Shown here: one piece after another, positions 1 through 5,909 of the stretch | How the letters are laid out: each line of letters opens with the position of its first letter | Position numbering within the stretch: the first letter of the stretch is position 1 | From: an uncultured Bacteroidales bacterium | Lineage (GTDB): Bacteria; Bacteroidota; Bacteroidia; Bacteroidales; Paludibacteraceae | Reading direction: 5' to 3' | DNA length: 8,674 bases | Assembly: GCA_900556095.1 (NCBI GenBank) | Contig: USNU01000046.1 | Span: 1-8,674 of the forward strand | Notes under the pieces: generated by a model | The model's database searches: none | Told to the model about the DNA's origin: nothing | The model's input: the letters and a program-made list of their open reading frames with translations, nothing else | Made by a program: the position numbers and the translations under genes

Positions 1-279
1 GGGGCGGAACTCGCGTATAATCTTCTTTGCCATACGCATAGAGCGCAGTAAATCAATCAGAACGGAGATATTCTTCCATGGTTTGGCACGATTAAAACCT
101 CGCACAGGCAGACCGATGATACGATAGCCCGCTTGTGGAACACGCTCCATCTCCATACGACCGAGTGCGCCTACGAAAAGAATATCCGCTTTGGGGTCTA
201 ATTCACGCAAAGCGTTGGCAATACTGACGGCGGGGAAAATATGTCCACCTGTTCCGCCTCCGGAAATGAGATACTTCAT
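1..279 (-). CDS. murG: MurG, N-terminal part (lipid II-forming GlcNAc transferase), cut by window edge
   Basis: MurG is the peripheral inner-membrane glycosyltransferase that adds GlcNAc from UDP-GlcNAc to lipid I, giving lipid II for peptidoglycan. The reverse complement from the ATG at 279-277 reads 93 codons without a stop and runs off the window. The protein begins MKYLISGGGTGGHIFPAVSI. The glycine-rich loop GGGTGGH (residues 7-13) followed by FPA is the N-terminal family signature, and residues 33-58 continue in typical MurG style (FVGALGRMEMERVPQAGY). The family is about 360 residues long, so roughly a quarter is visible. The start is fixed by the position of the glycine loop. In Bacteroidales murG normally follows ftsW in the dcw cell-division cluster, but here the upstream neighbour is a divergent AraC-type gene and murG has its own promoter. 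The identification is secure. Confidence 0.96.
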   Translation of the reverse strand, partial: MKYLISGGGTGGHIFPAVSIANALRELDPKADILFVGALGRMEMERVPQAGYRIIGLPVRGFNRAKPWKNISVLIDLLRSMRMAKKIIREFRP

Positions 280-290
280 ATCCAAGTAAC

Positions 291-311
291 AATTAAGAAT
301 TAACAATTAAC
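291..311. repeat. Three tandem 7-bp units just upstream of murG
   Basis: On the plus strand the units are AATTAAG, AATTAAC, AATTAAC without gaps. On the murG strand they read GTTAATT, GTTAATT, CTTAATT and end 11 nt before the ATG, so they occupy the ribosome-binding region of the mRNA. Simple A/T heptads like this are common between genes in Bacteroidota. Copy-number change by slippage could alter murG translation, but that is inference. Confidence 0.75.
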
Positions 312-346
312 ACACATAGTGTACATAAGCACGGTATCCTCATAGG

Positions 347-368
347 AATCACCCACTAATCACCCACT
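347..368. repeat. Exact tandem duplication of an 11-bp unit in the murG leader
   Basis: AATCACCCACT is present twice in direct succession (347-357 and 358-368); on the murG strand the unit is AGTGGGTGATT. It lies in the predicted 5' leader of murG. Eleven base pairs is about one helical turn, so the two copies would face the same side of the DNA, as expected for a pair of regulator half-sites. A simple slippage duplication would look the same. Confidence 0.7.
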
Positions 369-428
369 CTTTCTATACAGATGCTATACGGGTGTCAGAT
401 ACCGGTATATATATCGCCTTTCAGTTTG

Positions 429-460
429 CAAATGTACAAAAAAGAATTGATACCGGCAAA
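429..460 (-). promoter_or_regulatory. Bacteroides-type sigma promoter driving murG
   Basis: On the minus strand TTTG at 460-457 is followed after exactly 20 nt by TACATTTG at 436-429. This matches the Bacteroides primary-sigma consensus (-33 TTTG, 19-21 nt spacer, -7 TAnnTTTG) at every defined position. Transcription would start near 420-424 and give a leader of about 140 nt before the murG ATG. That leader contains the tandem repeats at 347-368 and 291-311. The site is seen in sequence; its activity is inferred. Confidence 0.75.
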
Positions 461-576
461 TCGGACACAGAGGCAACTATGCCCGATTATTATGCAAATA
501 AAGAGAAAAATAAGTAATTTTATCAAGAAAAGAGATGATTTATTATGATTTCGCGGAATATACGGAAATTTATTTG

Positions 577-584
577 TATATTTG
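577..584 (+). promoter_or_regulatory. -7 element TATATTTG of the araC-type gene promoter
   Basis: TATATTTG fits the Bacteroides -7 consensus TAnnTTTG perfectly. No good TTTG is found 19-21 nt upstream; the nearest T-run (549-551) is slightly too far away, which would suit a weak or activator-dependent promoter. Transcription would begin near 590, leaving an A-rich leader of about 15 nt before the ATG at 605. The element lies inside the longest reading frame, which opens at 545, and so argues against that earlier start. Confidence 0.55.
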
Positions 585-604
585 CAGCGAAAAACAAAAA
601 TACT

Positions 605-1453
605 ATGAGTGTAGAAGCAAAAAATATTCCGCTGTTGGATTGTCCCGTGGATTACTTGATAGGGGATGCAAGCGGTAAGATAATGAATGAGTACGGGCGT
701 TTTCCGTGTAAGATTAAATGTGGTGTATATGCCTACATCGTTCGCGGTACGGCACGGGCTACCATCAATATTACGCAATATTCGTTCTGCAAGGGCGATG
801 CGCTTCTGTTGGAACCCGGCAGTTTCCTCTTGATACACGAGTTCTCGGAAGATGCATTGGTGTATTACATTCTGTTCTCATCTTCGTTCCTCGACAAGAA
901 TACATTTAATAATCGTATGTCTCTGACCGCATTGCAGTTGCGTTCGCCTATCATACACGTAGCCGAAGAACAGGGAGTGGTACTGAAGAATATGGCGTTG
1001 CTACTGATGCAGGCGAGCAACACACGTCCATCGATGCTCAACTCGGAGCGTATGGTACATATATTCAACCTGTTGCAATCAAGTTATGCCTCCTATGCAC
1101 GTTCACAAGACGAATATATTGTACGTCCGACCGACCGCAAGACAGAGATTTATCAGGACTACTGCCAAATGGTGCTGAAGCACTACCAAGAGTGGCACCA
1201 CGTACGACAATATGCGGAGGCTATGCGTATAACTCTCCCCCACCTATGCTCAACAGTGAAAAACGTGAGCAACCGCACGGCAGGCGACATCATCATTGAC
1301 GCCATACTCACCGATGCCAAGGCACAACTGAAAATCACCACACTGCCTATCAAAGAGATTGCCATCACACTCGGGTTCGACAACGTGGCGTTCTTCAACC
1401 GTTTCTTCAAATCCCACGTAGGAGCAACTCCCAAAGCGTACAGGAATAGTTAA
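605..1453 (+). CDS. AraC-family transcriptional regulator
   Basis: This is a 282-residue DNA-binding regulator of the AraC/XylS family. The N-terminal two thirds look like a cupin-type sensor domain: beta-rich sequence with YIVRGTARATI and the turn FCKGDALLLEPGSF typical of the AraC effector-binding barrel. The C-terminal ~90 residues carry the paired helix-turn-helix domain. The first helix-turn-helix lies around VRQYAEAMRITLPHLCSTVK. The second carries the hallmark IKEIAITLGFDNVAFFNRFF followed by GATPKAYR, the standard family ending. The frame is open from an ATG at 545, but I chose the ATG at 605 because the -7 promoter element at 577-584 lies between the two and the sequence just before 605 is A-rich. 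The gene is divergent from murG and converges on the PUL, ending 161 bp from galM. It may control the PUL, itself or a distant target; its ligand cannot be told from sequence. Confidence 0.93.
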   Translation: MSVEAKNIPLLDCPVDYLIGDASGKIMNEYGRFPCKIKCGVYAYIVRGTARATINITQYSFCKGDALLLEPGSFLLIHEFSEDALVYYILFSSSFLDKNTFNNRMSLTALQLRSPIIHVAEEQGVVLKNMALLLMQASNTRPSMLNSERMVHIFNLLQSSYASYARSQDEYIVRPTDRKTEIYQDYCQMVLKHYQEWHHVRQYAEAMRITLPHLCSTVKNVSNRTAGDIIIDAILTDAKAQLKITTLPIKEIAITLGFDNVAFFNRFFKSHVGATPKAYRNS

Positions 1454-1525
1454 GGCAGAGCAAAGGACATTATTCCATCTATTCCCCTTAAACCTCTCCG
1501 CTAAGAAACATCCCTATTCCATTAT

Positions 1526-1569
1526 CATACTACCATGCTGCCCTCTCGCAAGGGCAGTATGGTAGTGTG
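1526..1569. terminator. Strong 19-bp hairpin between convergent araC-type gene and galM
   Basis: The arms 1526-1544 and 1551-1569 pair along 19 positions with a 6-nt loop (CTCGCA); the core GCCCT/AGGGC is G/C-rich. Two of the pairs, 1528/1567 and 1537/1558, are U.G or G.U in the plus-strand transcript but A/C mismatches in the minus-strand transcript, so the structure is stronger in the araC-type mRNA. There is no clear U-tract on either side. Position and symmetry point to a bidirectional terminator or 3'-end stabiliser shared by the regulator gene and the PUL operon. Confidence 0.8.
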
Positions 1570-1614
1570 TATGCCGCTTGGTTGTTGTCCCCTCTGCCTT
1601 TCTGTGTTTTCCTG

Positions 1615-2784
1615 TTAGCGAGTGGAGAAACGGAAGCAGGTGGCGGAATGGTATTGTTCGCCTGGGCGGAGAGTTGCAGACGGCCAAGAGGGGTTGTTGG
1701 GTGTATTAGGATAGTGCTGGGTCTCGAGACAGACAGCGTGGCGGAGACCATAGACTTCACCCCGTTTGCCCGTAACGGTGCCGTCCAAGAAATTACCCGA
1801 ATAAACCTGAATACCCGGTTCGGTGGTAAGGACATCGAGAGCAATGCCGGTAGCAGGACAGTAGAGTGTGGCGGCATGAGTATAGGTATTACCCGTATCA
1901 GCGTTCAATACGAAATTATGGTCATAGCCGTGTCCGTTGCGGAGTTGGATATCATCGGCATTGATGTCTTGTCCGACAGGTTTGGGAACAGAGTAAAAGT
2001 CAAAGGGTGAGTCTGCAAGTATGCAGGCAATCTCGCCTGTGGTCATAAATGTACTATCAACCGGGGTCATACGGGTAGCATTGAGCCAAAGGGTATGAGA
2101 GAGAATATCGTTGTTACCATTGCCCGACAAATTAAAATAAGAGTGGTTGGTCATATTGATAACTGTGGGAGCATCGGTAGTGGCGGCATAGTCCATACAA
2201 AGGGTATTTTCATCGGACAAAGTATAGATACAAGTAGCCACCACATTACCAGGAAAACCATTGTCTCCGTCCGACGACCGGATGGTAAGACGGAGGGTAT
2301 GGTTGTCGGGTTGCTCGGCATCATATACCCGATATTGCCAGCCCGTAGGACCTCCGTGGAGGGTATGACCATAGTTGTTAGTGAGAAGTTGGTAGGTCGT
2401 ACCGTCAATGGTGAGACGTCCGTGGTCAAGACGGTTGGCATAACGCCCGATACAGGCGCCAAAATCGGTGGGGATAGTCTGATAGTCGCGGACATTGTCG
2501 AAACCGAGTACTACATCCCGCATAGTGCCGGTGCGGTCGGGTACAAGGACAGAGACAATACGTCCGCCGAAGTTGGTAATACAAACCTCCATACCATTGG
2601 CGTTGGTGAGGGTATAGAGGGCAGTGGACTTGCCCTCGCAAGTGGATCGGAACCTTTCTGGACAGAGCCCTGAGCGGGTAGTGGCGGGAGTACAAGAACA
2701 TAAAAGAAATAAGAGAAATACTCCCCAAAAAAAACTCTTCGGAGAGGAAAAGACAGTTGATGTGTGTTTCATATTATATTTCAT
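1615..2784 (-). CDS. galM: Secreted lipoprotein aldose 1-epimerase (mutarotase)
   Basis: Aldose 1-epimerase interconverts alpha and beta anomers of galactose, glucose and related sugars. The 389-residue protein starts with a charged segment, a hydrophobic stretch (residues 18-28) and a lipobox LCSC with Cys31, so it should be an exported lipoprotein, unlike the cytoplasmic GalM of E. coli. All catalytic positions of the family are recognisable: GRYANR (113-118), His143 in TLHGG, His214 in NHSYFNL, Asp288 in GYDHN and the catalytic base Glu354 in LETQHYPNTPN. Length is normal for the Bacteroides lipoprotein form. A second ATG four codons in (2772) is an equally possible start. It is the last gene of the PUL, 162 bp after the GH43-GH2 gene, and presumably equilibrates the sugar released by that enzyme before uptake. 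Natural substrate is unknown. Confidence 0.94.
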   Translation of the reverse strand: MKYNMKHTSTVFSSPKSFFWGVFLLFLLCSCTPATTRSGLCPERFRSTCEGKSTALYTLTNANGMEVCITNFGGRIVSVLVPDRTGTMRDVVLGFDNVRDYQTIPTDFGACIGRYANRLDHGRLTIDGTTYQLLTNNYGHTLHGGPTGWQYRVYDAEQPDNHTLRLTIRSSDGDNGFPGNVVATCIYTLSDENTLCMDYAATTDAPTVINMTNHSYFNLSGNGNNDILSHTLWLNATRMTPVDSTFMTTGEIACILADSPFDFYSVPKPVGQDINADDIQLRNGHGYDHNFVLNADTGNTYTHAATLYCPATGIALDVLTTEPGIQVYSGNFLDGTVTGKRGEVYGLRHAVCLETQHYPNTPNNPSWPSATLRPGEQYHSATCFRFSTR

Positions 2785-2892
2785 ATTTTTGTTAGCGACA
2801 ATTAGTGGTGCAGTACATAAGGTTGTGCCTTGCGCCGCTATCTGCCGAAAGTGGCTATCTCTATCGGAATTAACTGCTGAATCACCTATATA

Positions 2893-2910
2893 TAACCTAA
2901 GTTTAACCTA
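2893..2910. repeat. Two TAACCTA copies 11 bp apart upstream of galM
   Basis: TAACCTA occurs at 2893-2899 and 2904-2910, one helical turn apart, in the 162-bp gap between the GH43-GH2 gene and galM. No Bacteroides-type -7 match is present in the gap. The pair could be a regulator site or chance in A/T-rich DNA. Confidence 0.35.
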
Positions 2911-2946
2911 TGCTTATCAGTTGGAGGGTAAACGCAAGGCTAACGA

Positions 2947-5793
2947 TTATTCAAGCATAGAGATAACGTATTGGTTGACAGCGCGGACTGAGTCGGGATT
3001 GACCTTAAGGAGACGGCGGTCGTAGGTAAGAAGGCCGTTGACCTCGCCCTCGACATCGGAAGTCTGGGTATAGACTGCCGCAGAGAACCCCTTTGGCACA
3101 AAGTCTGCCAATTGACGGGCATACTTGATATATTCCGCCGTAACCTCGTCAGTGGTGGTGAACTTGATATATCCCCAATTACGGTTCTGCCCCCACAGAT
3201 GTCCCTCGATCGGTAGCCCAATGCCCCCATACTCACCAAGTACATTGACACGGTCAGGGTCATAGAGATACATAGCAGGTGCGGGGTAGTTGTGAAGGTC
3301 GAGTATATCCCCACAGCGTCGGAAGTTTCCCCCACTGGCACAATTGACAAGACGTGATGGATCATATTTGGCTGTCCAATCGGTAACAATCTCGGTATCG
3401 AACTGCCCCCAAGCCTCATTGAACGGAACCCATACAACAACGCACGGAAAGGACATACAAAAGTCCATAATGTCTTGCCACTCATGGTAGTAGTTACCAA
3501 CAGACTCGGCGGTACGAGGTTGGTCAGTGCCGCCGATGTAGGTATGTTGCGCCCAGTGATTACCACCCACATCACCACTCGGCATATCCTGCCAAACGAG
3601 CATACCAAGACGGTCACAATGGTAGTACCAGCGTGCGGGTTCAACCTTGACATGCTTACGAATCATATTAAAACCGAGTTGCTTGGCGGTCTCGATGTCA
3701 AAGATAAGTGCAGAGTCGGAGGCAGCAGTGTAAAGTCCGTCAGGCCACCAACCTTGGTCGAGAGGACCATATTGGAAGACCGGTTTTCCGTTAAGGGTCA
3801 TACGCCAGATACCATGCGCGTCCTGTACTTTACCTATACTGCGCATAGCGGTATAGGAAGCAACCTGATCCATGGTCCTGCCATTGTGGGTAAGGGTAAT
3901 ACGGAGATCGTACAGGAAAGGCGAATCGGGTGACCAGAGTTGCGGATTAGCGACAGGTATCAACACCTCTTCACCCGCAGCAGCAGTAGTTTCGGCAATG
4001 ATTTTCCCCTGCTCCAAAAGGGTAATGCTCAGCCTGCTGGCAGTGGATTGTCCGGAGGTGCTGACGGTGGTGCGGATAACGTTTTCGGCGAGGTCAGGAA
4101 TAGCCTTAACAGCCGTGATATGGTTTGCCGATACCGGTTCGAGCCAAACGGTTTGCCATATACCCGAGACCGAGGTGTACCAAATGCCGTTGGGGTCAGC
4201 CACCTGCTTACCACGCGGCTGATAGCCACGGTCGGACGGGTCTGTCACAGCCAGTTCGAGGGTCTGCTCACCATCGCCGTTAAGGTAGGAGGTGATGTCT
4301 ATAGAGAAGGGAGTGTAGCCGCCCGTGTGGGAGCCTGCAAGCGTACCGTTGACATAGACACGTGCCTGCCAATCGACCGCCCCGAAATTGAGGACGATAT
4401 TCTGACCGTGCCAATCGCGCGGGATGGTGAACGTACGATGATACCAAAGTGTATGCCGGTAGGGGAGGGTCTTACCCACCCCCGACAGAGACGACTCAAG
4501 GCAGAAAGGTACAAGTATATCACCATCCCAAACGCGCGGCAAAGGGTCGCAATCCTCACGAATAGCATATTGCCACAGACCATTGAGATTCTGCCACCGG
4601 TTGCGCACCAATTGCGGACGCGGATATTCCGACAGGACATCATCGGGGTTGATATGGTCGCCCCAAGTGGTAGTGATATTATTGCTCGCAGGACGATAGA
4701 CTTTTTTGATAACCGGTGTACCGGAGGGTTTAGGCAGAGCGGTATCGGCAGGCAGGGGTTCGCCGAAAACAGGAAAACCATCGTTATCCCACGTAAAACG
4801 CTGCATACGGGGTGTGCGAGTATCTCCCGCACCGACAGGGTCCGTCTCATGGGAACGTGCATGGTAGAGAATATACCACTCGGTGCCGTCAGGCGATTGA
4901 AAGAAACTATTATGCCCTGTACCATAGACACCTGCCTCGGGTTTCTGGTGGAAAACGGGTTCGGTACTTTTCTTCCACGAAGCAGGATCGAGAAGGTCGG
5001 CATCAGTACGGGCAGTAAGCAGACCGAGTGCATAGTAGGGTGTCCAACAGCCGCTTGCCGAATAGGCTATATGGATATAGCGTCCATCGGGCGATAGTAG
5101 AGGCTGAGGCCCCTCGTTGACGTAAATAGTGTAGGAGGGTGTAAAACCATTCTCATTGATCCAATGACGTTCCCATTCGAGTTCGGGACGGGAGATAACA
5201 ACCCGCTCGGAGGAGAGTGTCCACGGGTTCTCCATACGGGCAATATAGATACACTGGGTCTCGGTGCTGACACGGCGCGTCTGCCACCCCGACCAGACCA
5301 TATATAGTTCGCCGTTGTTCTCAAAAACGGAGCCATCAATAGCCCAGTTGTTGTCGTGGTCCGTAGAGATACGCCCTTTCATCACGAATTCGCCTTCGAA
5401 GGGGTCTTCATTAGGATTTTCGAGAACATAGAGTTGGTGATTGTCCGTATTGCCGTCGTCCGCCGCATAATAGACGTACCATTTGCCGTTGATACGATGT
5501 ATCTCGGGTGCCCAAAGGTCGAACATATTGGTCGAATCGATGGGAGTCCAAATGGTTTTGCAAGGGGCATTGCGGACATCAGTAATATCGGGCGTTACCC
5601 ACAGACAGAGACAATTCTGCATGGTATGCATATAGTAGTAGTTGCCGTTGTAGAATAGTGCCCAAGGATCAGGACCACACTTTGGGAACAGCGGATTTTG
5701 ATATAATGCCTGCGGCTTTGGAGCACAACCCGTGAGCACAAGGAATAGACAGAACGAGGCGATACGCATCGTTGAGGAAAGGAAACGTTTCAT
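2947..5793 (-). CDS. GH43-GH2 fusion glycoside hydrolase lipoprotein
   Basis: This 948-residue lipoprotein carries two complete catalytic modules. Residues 1-23 form a signal peptide with lipobox LTGC (Cys23). Residues about 31-350 are a GH43 five-bladed propeller with the expected residues: Asp42 in CGPDPW (base), Asp153 in AIDGSVF (pKa modulator), Glu227 in VNEGPQ (acid) and His294 in GTGHNSFF. The ending GHNSFFQSPDGTEWYILYHAR resembles exo-acting alpha-L-arabinofuranosidase-type members. A linker (about 355-390) leads to GH2: jelly roll (about 390-555; LNGLW, WYHRTF, YVNG, GIWQTVWLE), Ig-like domain (about 560-650) and TIM barrel (about 660-948) with Asn792-Glu793 in PFNEAWGQF as acid/base and Glu854 in LGEYGG as nucleophile. 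Both active sites look intact. The barrel type (IRKHVKVEPARWYYHCDRLG) departs from classical LacZ, so the GH2 specificity is open. ATG at 5793 gives the best signal peptide; the one at 5769 is possible. The gene lies between the DUF3823 and galM genes. Family calls are firm; substrates are inferred. Confidence 0.93.
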   Translation of the reverse strand: MKRFLSSTMRIASFCLFLVLTGCAPKPQALYQNPLFPKCGPDPWALFYNGNYYYMHTMQNCLCLWVTPDITDVRNAPCKTIWTPIDSTNMFDLWAPEIHRINGKWYVYYAADDGNTDNHQLYVLENPNEDPFEGEFVMKGRISTDHDNNWAIDGSVFENNGELYMVWSGWQTRRVSTETQCIYIARMENPWTLSSERVVISRPELEWERHWINENGFTPSYTIYVNEGPQPLLSPDGRYIHIAYSASGCWTPYYALGLLTARTDADLLDPASWKKSTEPVFHQKPEAGVYGTGHNSFFQSPDGTEWYILYHARSHETDPVGAGDTRTPRMQRFTWDNDGFPVFGEPLPADTALPKPSGTPVIKKVYRPASNNITTTWGDHINPDDVLSEYPRPQLVRNRWQNLNGLWQYAIREDCDPLPRVWDGDILVPFCLESSLSGVGKTLPYRHTLWYHRTFTIPRDWHGQNIVLNFGAVDWQARVYVNGTLAGSHTGGYTPFSIDITSYLNGDGEQTLELAVTDPSDRGYQPRGKQVADPNGIWYTSVSGIWQTVWLEPVSANHITAVKAIPDLAENVIRTTVSTSGQSTASRLSITLLEQGKIIAETTAAAGEEVLIPVANPQLWSPDSPFLYDLRITLTHNGRTMDQVASYTAMRSIGKVQDAHGIWRMTLNGKPVFQYGPLDQGWWPDGLYTAASDSALIFDIETAKQLGFNMIRKHVKVEPARWYYHCDRLGMLVWQDMPSGDVGGNHWAQHTYIGGTDQPRTAESVGNYYHEWQDIMDFCMSFPCVVVWVPFNEAWGQFDTEIVTDWTAKYDPSRLVNCASGGNFRRCGDILDLHNYPAPAMYLYDPDRVNVLGEYGGIGLPIEGHLWGQNRNWGYIKFTTTDEVTAEYIKYARQLADFVPKGFSAAVYTQTSDVEGEVNGLLTYDRRLLKVNPDSVRAVNQYVISMLE

Positions 5794-5909
5794 TATTGCG
5801 TTTGTTGAGTGTCCCGGAAAAACACTAATTATCGTGTAATTAGACGTTAATCAGTTTTCTTCGGAATATATGATTAACCATTAATAAATTAGCATGTCCC
5901 GCGCTTGGG

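Larger units (their letters stand above)
280..604. other. Divergent murG / araC-type intergenic regulatory region (325 bp)
   Basis: This stretch lies between the murG start and the proposed start of the AraC-type regulator. I see no convincing gene in it. It holds, from left to right: three tandem 7-bp units next to murG (291-311), an exact tandem 11-bp repeat (347-368), a 10-bp palindrome ATACCGGTAT (399-408), the murG promoter on the minus strand (429-460), and a -7 element for the regulator on the plus strand (577-584). The segment 480-575 is A/T-rich with no further feature I can name. Two longer reading frames enter this region, one being the N-terminal extension of the regulator and the other antisense to it; neither resembles a protein. 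Confidence 0.7.

Noticed and set aside
293..343. A 16-codon minus-strand reading frame in the murG leader (MRIPCLCTLCVLIVNS), ending 13 nt before murG
   Set aside because: A short frame of this size is expected by chance in a leader of about 140 nt. There is no clear ribosome-binding site, and its end merely reads through the heptad repeat. It could be a leader peptide only if conserved.
395..838. 147-residue minus-strand frame across the intergenic region and the start of the AraC-type gene
   Set aside because: It runs antisense to a clearly recognised gene, crosses both predicted promoters and resembles no protein; in particular it is not FtsW.
2095..2673. 192-residue plus-strand frame opposite galM
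   Set aside because: Antisense shadow of a well-supported gene, with no recognisable protein features.
3940..5097. 385-residue plus-strand frame opposite the GH43-GH2 gene
   Set aside because: Unusually long, but it is antisense to conserved catalytic domains, has no recognisable domain, and its openness is explained by codon choice on the true coding strand.
5825..5878. Small inverted repeats CTAATTA/TAATTAG (5825-5843) and GTTAATCA/TGATTAAC (5846-5878) between the DUF3823 and GH43-GH2 genes
   Set aside because: Short A/T-rich palindromes are frequent by chance in A/T-rich spacers. There is no G/C core for a terminator and no promoter match.
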